Made by a program: the position numbers and the translations under genes. Shown here one piece after another: positions 34,049-42,486 of a DNA stretch of 55,782 nt. Below the pieces are notes generated by a model. The model was not told the DNA's origin, searched no databases, and saw only the letters and a program-made list of their open reading frames with translations. The DNA comes from an uncultured Alphaproteobacteria bacterium. Its GTDB lineage: Bacteria; Pseudomonadota; Alphaproteobacteria; Methylaequorales; Methylaequoraceae. The number at the start of each line of letters is the position of its first letter. The first letter of the stretch is position 1. The DNA lies in NCBI GenBank assembly GCA_902530985.1, contig CACACI010000007.1:1-55782 (forward strand), given 5' to 3'.

Positions 34049-34064
34049 AGCAAATAGTATGCCA
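34049..34064 (-). promoter_or_regulatory. Sigma-54 promoter of the separate rod/hook gene
   Basis: On the minus strand TGGCATACTATTTGCT: -24 TGGCA and -12 TTGC with exact GG-N10-GC spacing. The C of the -12 element is 13 bases before the ATG, so the transcript should start about one base before the start codon. Confidence 0.78.
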
Positions 34065-34070
34065 TTTTTC

Positions 34071-34099
34071 TTGTTGGTTTTAATTTTTAGTTGTATAGT
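34071..34099 (+). promoter_or_regulatory. Possible sigma-70 promoter of tRNA-Val
   Basis: TTGTTG and TATAGT separated by 17 bases, with the -10 ending ten bases before the tRNA. The -10 is a 5/6 match, the -35 only 3/6. No other candidate is better placed. Confidence 0.45.
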
Positions 34100-34108
34100 C
34101 TACAGCTT

Positions 34109-34184
34109 GGGCGGATAGCTCAGCTGGGAGAGCAATTGCTCGACACGCAATAGGTCGCAGGTTCGACCCCTGTTCCGCCCACCA
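34109..34184 (+). tRNA. tRNA-Val (anticodon GAC), with C33
   Basis: A 76-base tRNA with perfect acceptor (GGGCGGA/TCCGCCC), D arm, anticodon stem (ATTGC/GCAAT) and T arm, A73 and an encoded CCA. The loop is TCGACAC; its centre gives anticodon GAC and valine identity agrees with A35, C36 and A73. Position 33, almost always U, is C here. The TRAP gene dctP starts 12 bases after the CCA. Confidence 0.93.
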
Positions 34185-34196
34185 TAAGAGACTAAT

Positions 34197-35291
34197 ATGA
34201 GAAGAAGAAAATTTTTAAAAAAAACACTAAACACATCTATTATTGGGGGTGTTGCAGCCTCTAGTCTTTTTTTTCCTAATATTGTAAGATCAAAAAAAAA
34301 ACACACATGGGTTGCAGTTTCTGCATTTGATAAAGCTGGTATCCTAGGTAGAGCTTTTAAAAAGCTGTGCGATGAGATTACAAGAATATCAGAGGGAGAA
34401 TTAAATATAAAACTATTTCATGCTAATGAATTAGTTGGAGCTTTTGAGTCATTTGATGTGGTTCAAAGTGGAACTTGTCAAATGGGGTTTGGATCACCAT
34501 ACTATTGGGCTGGAAAGTCTCCAGCTATATCATTTTTATCAGGAATACCATTTGGTTTTAATCAACAAGAAATGGCTGCATGGTTTTATCATGGAGAAGG
34601 GATGAATTTAGCTAATGAAGTATATAACAATTTGAATTTAAAATTTTTTCCAGCAGGTAACACAGGAAACCAAATGGGTGGTTGGTTTAATAAGTCTATT
34701 AAAGATGTAACAGATTTTAAGGGTCTAAAATTTAGGATGCCTGGTTTGGGTGGAGAAGTTCTTAAAAGTTACGGAACAAATGTGGTTCTTCTTCCCGGTC
34801 CTGATGTTGTTCCAGCTATAACTTCTGGAACTATTGATGGTACAGAATGGATTGGACCTGCTGCAGATTTAGGTAAGGGGCTCCATAAGGTTTGTGATTA
34901 CTATTACTATCCAGGTTGGCACGAACCAGGAACATGTTTAGAAGCATTTATAAATTTACAAGCGTGGGATAAATTGAGTAAAAGTTTACAGAGATTAGTG
35001 GAGGTTAGTTGTTCTCAATCAAATTCTCTGATTGCATCTGAATTTTTTGCAAGGAATTGTTTTGCTGTAAAAAAACTGAAAGATCAATATAATGTTTCTT
35101 TCATAAGATATAATGACTTAGTACTTAAACTGCTCAAAAGGAGATCAGATGAAGTTGTTGCTGACATTGCATCAAAAGATTCTTTATCAAAGAAAATTTT
35201 TGATAGCATAATATCTTTTAGGGAGCTTGCAATTTTTTGGTCACATTATTCTGAAGCTGATTATTTAAATGCTAGAATTTTAGACGATTAA
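34197..35291 (+). CDS. dctP: TRAP transporter substrate-binding protein (DctP; FcbT1/TakP type)
   Basis: A 364-residue periplasmic binding protein. It begins MRRRKFLKKTLNTSIIG, a twin-arginine-type signal, so folded export by Tat is likely. GAFESFDVVQSGTCQMGFGS near residue 82 and FKGLKFRMPGLGGEV near residue 176 place it in the group linked with 2-oxoacids, mannitol or chloroaromatic acids; the exact ligand is unknown. The matching DctQ and DctM genes are on the opposite strand, and its stop overlaps the dctM stop by four bases. Confidence 0.88.
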   Translation: MRRRKFLKKTLNTSIIGGVAASSLFFPNIVRSKKKHTWVAVSAFDKAGILGRAFKKLCDEITRISEGELNIKLFHANELVGAFESFDVVQSGTCQMGFGSPYYWAGKSPAISFLSGIPFGFNQQEMAAWFYHGEGMNLANEVYNNLNLKFFPAGNTGNQMGGWFNKSIKDVTDFKGLKFRMPGLGGEVLKSYGTNVVLLPGPDVVPAITSGTIDGTEWIGPAADLGKGLHKVCDYYYYPGWHEPGTCLEAFINLQAWDKLSKSLQRLVEVSCSQSNSLIASEFFARNCFAVKKLKDQYNVSFIRYNDLVLKLLKRRSDEVVADIASKDSLSKKIFDSIISFRELAIFWSHYSEADYLNARILDD

Positions 35292-36670
35292 ATTTGTTTG
35301 GGAAGCCATGTTATGATTGAGGGAAACTTATATAAAATTAATAACAAAATAATTTGTAATGCTATGAAGGGAATTACTCCCTGATAAATTTCACTCGTCT
35401 TAACTTCTTTAGGGCAAACGCCTCTGAGGTAAAATAATGCAAACCCAAATGGAGGCGTTAAAAAACTCGTTTGCAAATTAATTGCGAACATTAATGCTAA
35501 CCATATTGGGTCATATCCGATTGCAATTAACGAAGGGCCAACAATTGGAACGATCACAAAAACAATCTGAAAAAAATCTAAAAAGAAACCTAATAAAAAA
35601 ATTATTATCATTACAACAATAAAAGAACTTACGGCACCTCCAGGTATTTGATTAATAAAGTTTTCAACGAGAAGATCGCCTCCAAAGCCTCTGAATACTA
35701 GTGAAAATAAGGACGCGCCAATAAGAATAAAAAACACCATACATGAAATTTTCATAGTTTCTTCACTTGCATCAAGTAAGGTATTAATATTAATTCCTTT
35801 TTTTCTGATTGAAATTAGTATTGAACCTAGTGCTCCAAGTGATGCAGATTCTGTAGGAGTTGCAATTCCAAAAAGGATTGAACCTAAAACGATAATAATT
35901 AAAGCTATAGGGGGAAAAATTATTCTGAGAATAGAGATAAAACTGAAGTTTCTTGTTTCAATTTGATTGTTTATAGGAAAAATATCAGGTTTTAGTTTTG
36001 AGCAAAATATTATCCATAAAAAATATAAACTCACTAATAATAATCCAGGGAATATTGCTCCAGCAAATAAATCTATACTACTTACAGGGTCAGGGGCTAA
36101 ATCTCCAGAAATAGCTGATGCTTGTTCATTAGCTCCTTGAAATACATCAGCAAGTAAAACAAGAACAATAGAAGGTGGAATTATTTGACCAAGTGTACCG
36201 CTTGCACAAATAACACCAGTTGAAATTTTTTTATCATATTTCCATTTGATCATTAGGGGTAATGATAAAATACCCATAGTTACAACTGTTGCTCCAACAA
36301 TTCCAGTAGAGGCTGCCATTAAGACACCAACTATCAATATTGAATAAACTAATCCTCCTCTTTTTTTACCCCATATTTTACTCATATTTTCTAGTAAATC
36401 ATTTGCTATTCCTGATTTTTCCAGCATAACTCCCATAAAAATAAATAACGGAACAGCGATTAAAGTTTCATTGGTTAAAATTCCAAAAATTCTATTTGGT
36501 AAAACACTTATTAATACAAGAGGAAAAAAATCAAAAAGGAAACCAATAGTTCCAACTAAAATTGCTGTTCCAGCAAGTGTAAGTGCAACTGGATAACCAG
36601 CTAATAAAAAAACTGCTAGTAAAAAAAATAACAAAAAAGGAAAAAACTCTTGATTAATTAGTTCAATCAT
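35288..36670 (-). CDS. dctM: TRAP transporter large permease (DctM)
   Basis: A 460-residue protein with about 12 hydrophobic segments. PLFIFMGVMLEKSGIANDLL near residue 76, ASGTLGQIIPPSIVLVLLAD near residue 155 and the terminal LNPPFGFAL-like LTPPFGFALFYLRGV near residue 409 are typical of DctM. It forms the sodium-coupled transport path with DctQ and is fed by the binding protein encoded next to it on the plus strand. It overlaps dctQ by eight bases. Confidence 0.93.
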   Translation of the reverse strand: MIELINQEFFPFLLFFLLAVFLLAGYPVALTLAGTAILVGTIGFLFDFFPLVLISVLPNRIFGILTNETLIAVPLFIFMGVMLEKSGIANDLLENMSKIWGKKRGGLVYSILIVGVLMAASTGIVGATVVTMGILSLPLMIKWKYDKKISTGVICASGTLGQIIPPSIVLVLLADVFQGANEQASAISGDLAPDPVSSIDLFAGAIFPGLLLVSLYFLWIIFCSKLKPDIFPINNQIETRNFSFISILRIIFPPIALIIIVLGSILFGIATPTESASLGALGSILISIRKKGININTLLDASEETMKISCMVFFILIGASLFSLVFRGFGGDLLVENFINQIPGGAVSSFIVVMIIIFLLGFFLDFFQIVFVIVPIVGPSLIAIGYDPIWLALMFAINLQTSFLTPPFGFALFYLRGVCPKEVKTSEIYQGVIPFIALQIILLLILYKFPSIITWLPKQI

Positions 36671-37160
36671 TTTTTGAAAAAAAAGTTAAGATTTTATTTA
36701 TAATCTCAATTAAGAGAAGTACTCCCATAAAAAAGACAAAAAATTTTAAAAGAAATAAGTTTGGCAACCCTCCAGCTTCCTTTGAATTTTCCCCTATAAG
36801 AAATGACCTTAGGAAATATTCATATCCCTCAAAAATTATAAAATAGCAAACAGGAAGTCCAAAAAGGATAGATCCAAAAAAATTTATTTTTTTTTTTTTA
36901 GAATCACTAAAATTCCTATAGAGAATATCAATTCTTACATGACTGTTTTTGCTCATAGTATAAGCAATCCCTAGCATTATAAAGCAAGCATGAACCCATA
37001 TATAAAGATCTTGTAACCAAGTGAAACCAACAGAGAAGATATATCGCAGTAAAACGGATGTGCTGACCAGTAAAATGAGAAACAAGACAAGAAAGCTCGA
37101 GATTTTACCAAAAAAATCATTGACAATTTTTAGTGATTTATTTTCAAGTAATTTTTTCAC
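36663..37160 (-). CDS. dctQ: TRAP transporter small permease (DctQ)
   Basis: A 165-residue protein with four hydrophobic segments. WLQDLYIWVHACFIMLGIAY near residue 44 and the conserved HVRIDILYR near residue 74 identify DctQ. It precedes dctM with an eight-base overlap. Confidence 0.9.
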   Translation of the reverse strand: MKKLLENKSLKIVNDFFGKISSFLVLFLILLVSTSVLLRYIFSVGFTWLQDLYIWVHACFIMLGIAYTMSKNSHVRIDILYRNFSDSKKKKINFFGSILFGLPVCYFIIFEGYEYFLRSFLIGENSKEAGGLPNLFLLKFFVFFMGVLLLIEIINKILTFFSKND

Positions 37161-37187
37161 TTGGTAATATTAATACATTTTCTTTGA

Positions 37188-37215
37188 TTGACAAATTCTA
37201 AGAATTAATTATTTT
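37188..37215 (+). promoter_or_regulatory. Probable sigma-70 promoter of rpmJ
   Basis: A perfect -35 TTGACA at 37188-37193 and a TATTTT -10 at 37210-37215 with a 16-base spacer, 14 bases before the rpmJ ATG. The -10 element is imperfect. Confidence 0.45.
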
Positions 37216-37228
37216 ACAGTTTTATATT

Positions 37229-37354
37229 ATGAAAGTACTTAGATCAATAAAATCAGCCAAGCTTAGGCACAGAGACTGTCGAGTAGTTAAAAGAAAAGGC
37301 AGGTTGTATGTTATTAACAAAACAGATTCTAGGTTTAAAGCTCGTCAGGGCTAA
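37229..37354 (+). CDS. rpmJ: 50S ribosomal protein L36 (bL36)
   Basis: A 41-residue frame encoding [20 protein letters not shown] and then [20 protein letters not shown], the longer alphaproteobacterial/second-type L36. Only Cys17 remains, so the zinc-ribbon form with four ligands is absent. It is convergent with pyk and overlaps its end by four bases. Confidence 0.95.
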   Translation: MKVLRSIKSAKLRHRDCRVVKRKGRLYVINKTDSRFKARQG

Positions 37355-38766
37355 CTAATTTTAGCGATTCTCAAATTGTTTGTCGAACCAGATACACCAA
37401 TTGGTGCACCTGCAGTTATCACAACATAATCTCCTTTTCGAACAATTCTTTCTTTTTTAGCAAGTTCACATGCATTTTCAATCATTCCAGAAAAACTTTT
37501 CGGTTCAAGCGCATGGATATTATGTACCCCCCAAATTAATGCTAGTTGTCTTGCAGTTAACCTCTCAGGGGATATTCCAATTATAGGTACAGTTGGTCTC
37601 TCTCTTGCAGCTCTTTTCGCTGTTCCACCAGACCTTGTATATGTAAAAATTGCTTTAGCTAGAACAGTCTTAACAACCTGAGAAGCAGCTGAGCTAATAG
37701 CATCTGAAGTAGTTTCTTCTAATTTTATTTTTTTGCTATCTAACATTTGTCTGTAAGAAAAATCATTTTCAACCCCTCTAATAATTCTATCCATTATCTT
37801 AACGGACTCTATTGGAAATTTCCCTGAAGCAGTTTCTGCTGATAACATTACACAATCAACTGCATCAAAAACAGCAGTTGCCACATCAGACGCTTCTGCT
37901 CTGGTTGGAGAAGGGGAACTGACCATTGAATCCAGCATTTGAGTTGCAACAACTATTGGTTTGCCTTGGTTTCTAGATGCATCAACTAGTCTTTTTTGAA
38001 TTATTGGGACCTCTTCAGGAGGCATTTCTACGCCTAAGTCGCCTCTAGCTACCATTGCCGCATCACAATGGAACAAAATATCTTCCATTCTCTTGATAGC
38101 TAATGGTTTTTCAAATTTTGCCATAATTGCAGTCTGCTCACCAGTATACTTTTTTAAATCAATAAGATCTTTTGATTTTTGAACAAAAGATAAAGCTACA
38201 TAATCAAGACTTAAATTAAGACAAAGTTCCAGATCTTTGATATCTTTTTTTGTTAATGAGGACATTTTGACAAATGTTTCTGGTATATTAACACCTTTTT
38301 TATTAGATATTTTCCCACCATTTATTACTTCGGTAGTAATTTTTTCGGAGTTCACAGAATTAACATTAAGGATTATTTTGCCGTCATCTATAAGTATTCT
38401 ATTATTTTTTTTTACTGACTTAAATATTTCAGGGTGTGGTAAGTAAACTCTTGTTTCATTTCCTACTTTTGGATTTAAATCAAGGTTAAACCTTTGATTA
38501 TTTTTTAAAAAAACAGAAGAATTTCTAAAATTACCAATTCTTATTTTTGGTCCTTGAAGATCACCAAGAATTGCAATAGGTCTACCCAACCTTTTTTCAT
38601 ATTGTCTAATATGGTAGACTCGTCTGCGATGATCTTCATGCGTGCCATGACTGAAATTTAGTCTAAAGATATCTGCACCTGCTTGGAAAAGAGAGTGAAT
38701 TTTTAATGGCGACGATGAAGTTGGACCCAGAGTGGCTATGATCTTTGTATTTCTATTTCTTAACAT
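37351..38766 (-). CDS. pyk: Pyruvate kinase
   Basis: A 471-residue glycolytic enzyme making pyruvate and ATP from phosphoenolpyruvate. Motifs: [14 protein letters not shown] and [13 protein letters not shown] at the start, [14 protein letters not shown] near residue 215, [19 protein letters not shown] near residue 236 and the C-terminal regulatory domain ending [12 protein letters not shown]. Length is standard. The following pyk, N-formylglutamate hydrolase and DUF1244 order is common in alphaproteobacteria. Confidence 0.96.
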   Translation of the reverse strand: MLRNRNTKIIATLGPTSSSPLKIHSLFQAGADIFRLNFSHGTHEDHRRRVYHIRQYEKRLGRPIAILGDLQGPKIRIGNFRNSSVFLKNNQRFNLDLNPKVGNETRVYLPHPEIFKSVKKNNRILIDDGKIILNVNSVNSEKITTEVINGGKISNKKGVNIPETFVKMSSLTKKDIKDLELCLNLSLDYVALSFVQKSKDLIDLKKYTGEQTAIMAKFEKPLAIKRMEDILFHCDAAMVARGDLGVEMPPEEVPIIQKRLVDASRNQGKPIVVATQMLDSMVSSPSPTRAEASDVATAVFDAVDCVMLSAETASGKFPIESVKIMDRIIRGVENDFSYRQMLDSKKIKLEETTSDAISSAASQVVKTVLAKAIFTYTRSGGTAKRAARERPTVPIIGISPERLTARQLALIWGVHNIHALEPKSFSGMIENACELAKKERIVRKGDYVVITAGAPIGVSGSTNNLRIAKIS

Positions 38767-38821
38767 TTATAAATGAGATTATACTACACTTAAAATCTAT
38801 TTAATATAAAATTAAATTGAG

Positions 38822-39559
38822 ATGAAAAGTGTTTTTTCGACAAAAGAATTCAATAAATATAAATTCAAAAATCATATAATTTTTATTTGTGATCATGCTA
38901 ACAATACTATTGCAAAAAGATATAAAAACTTAGGTTTATCAAGAAGAAATATTGATAGTCATATAGCATATGATATTGGAGCTAAAATGCTGTCAATTGA
39001 ATTGGCCAAGAAATTGGGGCAGACATATTTCTTATCTAATTTTTCTAGACTAATTATTGATCCAAACAGAAGAGAAATTGATGAGGAATTAATTGTTTCT
39101 AATTCTTTTGGAATTGAAATTCCCGGCAATAGATCTATCACATTAAGGGAAAAACAAAAGAGAGTTAAGGACTTTTATAAACCTTATCATTCAAATCTAG
39201 AAAAAATAGTAAAAAATAAATTACAAAAATTTAGAGAAATATTTTTAATTTCAATTCATAGCTTTACAAAAAAATCTCAAAATTTTAATAGAGGTATAGA
39301 AGTTGGCCTGCTTTGGAATAAAAATATGAATCTTTTATTAAGAATTCAACAAAGACTTAAAGAACAAAGAATACTTTTTGGAAGAAACTTTCCGTATTCT
39401 GGATTTCATTACAATTATACCTTGGATAAATTAAACGAGACTTTTTCAATGGATAATATTTCTATAGAAATAAGAAACGATTTGATTTGTTCTGAAAAAG
39501 GAATTAAAAAATATGTAATGATTTTTGCTAACATATTTAAGGAATTTCTTAATGACTAA
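38822..39559 (+). CDS. N-formylglutamate amidohydrolase family protein
   Basis: A 245-residue enzyme of the N-formylglutamate amidohydrolase family. Recognisable parts are IFICDHANNTI near residue 21, SHIAYDIGAKML near residue 47, SRLIIDPNR near residue 76 and ISIHSFTK near residue 144. It likely hydrolyses an N-formyl or similar amide, possibly in histidine breakdown, but no hut genes are nearby. It overlaps the DUF1244 gene by eight bases. Confidence 0.87.
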   Translation: MKSVFSTKEFNKYKFKNHIIFICDHANNTIAKRYKNLGLSRRNIDSHIAYDIGAKMLSIELAKKLGQTYFLSNFSRLIIDPNRREIDEELIVSNSFGIEIPGNRSITLREKQKRVKDFYKPYHSNLEKIVKNKLQKFREIFLISIHSFTKKSQNFNRGIEVGLLWNKNMNLLLRIQQRLKEQRILFGRNFPYSGFHYNYTLDKLNETFSMDNISIEIRNDLICSEKGIKKYVMIFANIFKEFLND

Positions 39560-39812
39560 TAATTCTAAAAAAGAGAGTATTGAAGCCGCAACATTTAGAA
39601 GATTGGTGAAACATCTACAGAACAATACGAACCTTCAAAATATTGACTTAATGAATCTTGCGGGTTTTTGCAGAAACTGTCTTTCTAAATGGATGGTTGA
39701 GGAAGCAAAAAAGAAAAATATATTATTGGACTATGAGAAAGTTCGTTCTGAAATTTATGGTATGGATTATTCAGAATGGAAAAAGAAATATCAGACCCCA
39801 TTAAATAAATGA
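39552..39812 (+). CDS. DUF1244 family protein
   Basis: An 86-residue protein; the ATG at 39552 is preferred to 39525 because family members start shortly before the AATFRRLVKHLQ segment. The core AGFCRNCLSKWMVEEA (CxxC-like pair) followed by EIYGMDYSEWKKKYQ is diagnostic. Widespread in proteobacteria; function unknown. Overlaps genes on both sides by four to eight bases. Confidence 0.9.
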   Translation: MTNNSKKESIEAATFRRLVKHLQNNTNLQNIDLMNLAGFCRNCLSKWMVEEAKKKNILLDYEKVRSEIYGMDYSEWKKKYQTPLNK

Positions 39813-40771
39813 ACATTTTAATCACTGGGGTTGCTGGTTTTATTGGTTTTCATACTTCATTATCACTTCTTGAACAGCAGAAAGACAAAATCATTGGCAT
39901 TGATAATTTAAATAGTTATTACAATGTAAAATTAAAAAAAGATAGGCTCCAAATTCTTAATAAATATAAAAACTTTAAATTTATAAAGAATGATATTCAA
40001 GATAAAAGCTTATTTAATAAACTTAAGAAATTTAAAATTGACATTATTATTAATTTAGCTGCTCAAGCAGGTGTAAGGTATTCTTTAAAAGATCCATACT
40101 CATATATTAATTCAAATATTCTAGGACAAATTAATTTACTAGAATTTGCTAAAAAGAACAAAGTAAGAAAATTTATATATGCTAGTTCATCTTCTGTATA
40201 CGGTGGTAATAGAATTTTACCATTTTCTGTTAAACATAGAGTAGATAATCCAATATCACTCTATGCTGCATCAAAAAAATCATCAGAATTATTAGCAGAA
40301 TGTTACTCTCATTTATTTGAAATCAAATGTATTGGTCTAAGGTTTTTCACAGTATATGGTCCCTGGGGGAGACCTGACATGGCTACTTTTATTTTTACAA
40401 AAAAAATTTTAGAAAAAAAAAGAATAGATATTTTTAATTATGGAAAAATGCAAAGAGATTTTACATACATTGATGATATTGTTGATGGTATTCAAGGCGC
40501 TATAAAGCTGGAATGTTATTTTAAACACAAAGTATATAATCTTGGAAACAGTCACCCAGAAGTTCTAGCTGATTTTATATCTTTAATTGAAGAAAACTTA
40601 AATTTAAAGGCAAAGAAGAATTATTTGCCAATGCAACCAGGAGATGTAGAGCGAACTTTTGCTGATATTAAGGAGAGCAAAAAAGATTTAAAATTTTTTC
40701 CAAAAACAACCATAATTGAAGGAATACCAAAATTCATAGATTGGTATAAGGATTATTATAAGTTCAAATAA
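39809..40771 (+). CDS. NAD-dependent sugar epimerase, UDP-glucuronate 4-epimerase type
   Basis: A 320-residue short-chain dehydrogenase. The dinucleotide motif GVAGFIGFH is near residue 7, IDNLNSYYNVKLKKDRLQIL near residue 30 is typical of UDP-glucuronate epimerases, the catalytic SSSSVYGG and YAASKKSSE segments follow, and FTVYGPWGRPDMA near residue 181 fits. It makes precursors of surface polysaccharides; exact nucleotide sugar unproven. It overlaps the convergent ligase gene by 16 bases. Confidence 0.87.
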   Translation: MNILITGVAGFIGFHTSLSLLEQQKDKIIGIDNLNSYYNVKLKKDRLQILNKYKNFKFIKNDIQDKSLFNKLKKFKIDIIINLAAQAGVRYSLKDPYSYINSNILGQINLLEFAKKNKVRKFIYASSSSVYGGNRILPFSVKHRVDNPISLYAASKKSSELLAECYSHLFEIKCIGLRFFTVYGPWGRPDMATFIFTKKILEKKRIDIFNYGKMQRDFTYIDDIVDGIQGAIKLECYFKHKVYNLGNSHPEVLADFISLIEENLNLKAKKNYLPMQPGDVERTFADIKESKKDLKFFPKTTIIEGIPKFIDWYKDYYKFK

Positions 40772-42456
40772 AGTTTTTTAATTTCATTAGAAAACTTAGA
40801 AAAAACCTGAGATCTCTTAACTTTTTGAGTTTGAGTTAAAACGCCATCCTCATAGGTAAAGGGTTTATTTATAAGTACAAATTTTCTGATTTGTTCTAAT
40901 GAATTTAGCTTTTTATTTATTTTATTTATTATTTCTTTTATTTCTTTGTAATTAAATTTACTTTCTACTACTAGTAATGCAATCAAATAGGGTTTGTTAT
41001 CTCCATAAACTACAGCCTGATTTATTTCTAATTGTTGGGTTAACATTGTTTCAATTTTTTGGACTGAAATATTATCTCCACCTGATGTTACTATAAGGTC
41101 TTTTTTTCTTCCGTTTATAATCAATCTTCCAATTTTATCAAAATAACCTAAATCACCTGTATGAAGCCAATTATTTTTAATTGTACTATTAGTTAATTTC
41201 TTGTTTTTCCAATAACCTAACATAATATTATCTCCTTTTACTAAGATTTCATTTTCATTGGATATTTTTACTTTGACATTCTTAACAGGGAATCCCACTG
41301 TTTTTGGGTCATTCAAATTTTTTGTATTACAACTTATTAAAGGTGCCGCTTCTGTCTGACCGTATCCTTGAAGGAGTTTTAACCCAATCTTATTAAAAAA
41401 GAGACCTATATTAGGGCTTAATGCAGCACCTCCAGATACTAATGCTTTAATTTTTCCACCAAAGATTCTTTTTACTTTTCTCTCAATAAAAATTTTGATT
41501 AAGGCCTTACTTAAAAGTTTCAGTAAGATTTTACTATTATTTTTTTCAATATAATTAAAAATAGTAATTAGTATAAAACTTTCGATTTTTCCTGAGCTTT
41601 TTATTCTACCTTTGATCTTCTTGAAAATATTTTCGTATAGTCTTGGTACAGCAGAAAAAATTGTTGGTTTTACTTCTTTTATTTCTGTCAATAATTTGTC
41701 TATTGAAGAACAAAAAAAAATTTCTGCTCCAATTAATAAAGGAAAATATAACCCAGCAACTCTTTCATATGAATGAGAAAGTGGCAAGAATGACAAAAAT
41801 TTATCCTCAAAAATCTTAAATTCTTTGATGATTTCAAAAGCAGCTTGAAGATTATGCAAAACTGATTTGTGACTTAATACAACACCTTTTGGATATCCAA
41901 TTGTTCCAGATGTATAAATTATTGAAGAAATATCGTTTTTATCTAAATTAGGAACTCTGAAAATTACGTCTTTCTTTGATATAATTTTATTATAGTCCAA
42001 AAAAATTTTACTTTTTTCTATAATAATTATTTTTGATAATTTTAATTTTTTTAAAAAAAATTTATTATTTTCAAATATTTTTTCATTTTCCAAGATAATT
42101 ATCTTTGGCTTAGAATTATTTATAATAAATCTGTTGTCCTCGCAATTATTTGTCACAAAAGATGGAACAGTAATTCCTCCTGCACTCATAATAGCAATAT
42201 CAAATTCGACCCACTCGATTCGATTCGAAGATAAGAGGAATGCTCTGTCACCTTTATTTAATCCAAGTTTTTGAAGAGTGAAAATAATTTTATCAATCCT
42301 GACTCCTATATTCTCAAATGTTTCTCCTTTCCAGTAACAACCTTCTTTCTTGTATAAAAATTTTTTTTGAGGAAAATTTTCTCTGTAATATTGAAAAATA
42401 TCAGTTAAATTTGTTGAATTATTTAAAATACTTGTAATATTATTTTTTTTATTCAT
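40756..42456 (-). CDS. Long-chain acyl-CoA synthetase family (AMP-forming)
   Basis: A 566-residue adenylate-forming enzyme. The AMP-binding loop IIYTSGTIGYPKGVVLSH lies near residue 177, GGAALSP near residue 340, GYGQTEAAP near residue 362, HTGDLGYFDKIGRL near residue 435 and the catalytic hinge NGRKKDLIVTSGG near residue 449. It activates fatty acids for beta-oxidation or lipid synthesis. N-terminal membrane targeting was not seen. Confidence 0.9.
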   Translation of the reverse strand: MNKKNNITSILNNSTNLTDIFQYYRENFPQKKFLYKKEGCYWKGETFENIGVRIDKIIFTLQKLGLNKGDRAFLLSSNRIEWVEFDIAIMSAGGITVPSFVTNNCEDNRFIINNSKPKIIILENEKIFENNKFFLKKLKLSKIIIIEKSKIFLDYNKIISKKDVIFRVPNLDKNDISSIIYTSGTIGYPKGVVLSHKSVLHNLQAAFEIIKEFKIFEDKFLSFLPLSHSYERVAGLYFPLLIGAEIFFCSSIDKLLTEIKEVKPTIFSAVPRLYENIFKKIKGRIKSSGKIESFILITIFNYIEKNNSKILLKLLSKALIKIFIERKVKRIFGGKIKALVSGGAALSPNIGLFFNKIGLKLLQGYGQTEAAPLISCNTKNLNDPKTVGFPVKNVKVKISNENEILVKGDNIMLGYWKNKKLTNSTIKNNWLHTGDLGYFDKIGRLIINGRKKDLIVTSGGDNISVQKIETMLTQQLEINQAVVYGDNKPYLIALLVVESKFNYKEIKEIINKINKKLNSLEQIRKFVLINKPFTYEDGVLTQTQKVKRSQVFSKFSNEIKKLYLNL

Positions 42457-42486
42457 TTATTAATAATAACTTTTAAAAAAATTTCT

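Noticed and set aside
34137-34150. Reading the tRNA-Val loop as anticodon CGA (serine)
   Set aside because: It would need an off-centre anticodon, and the short variable loop and A73 do not fit tRNA-Ser.
39525-39551. Longer N-terminus for the DUF1244 protein
   Set aside because: The extra residues derive from the end of the preceding gene; the ATG at 39552 fits family length.
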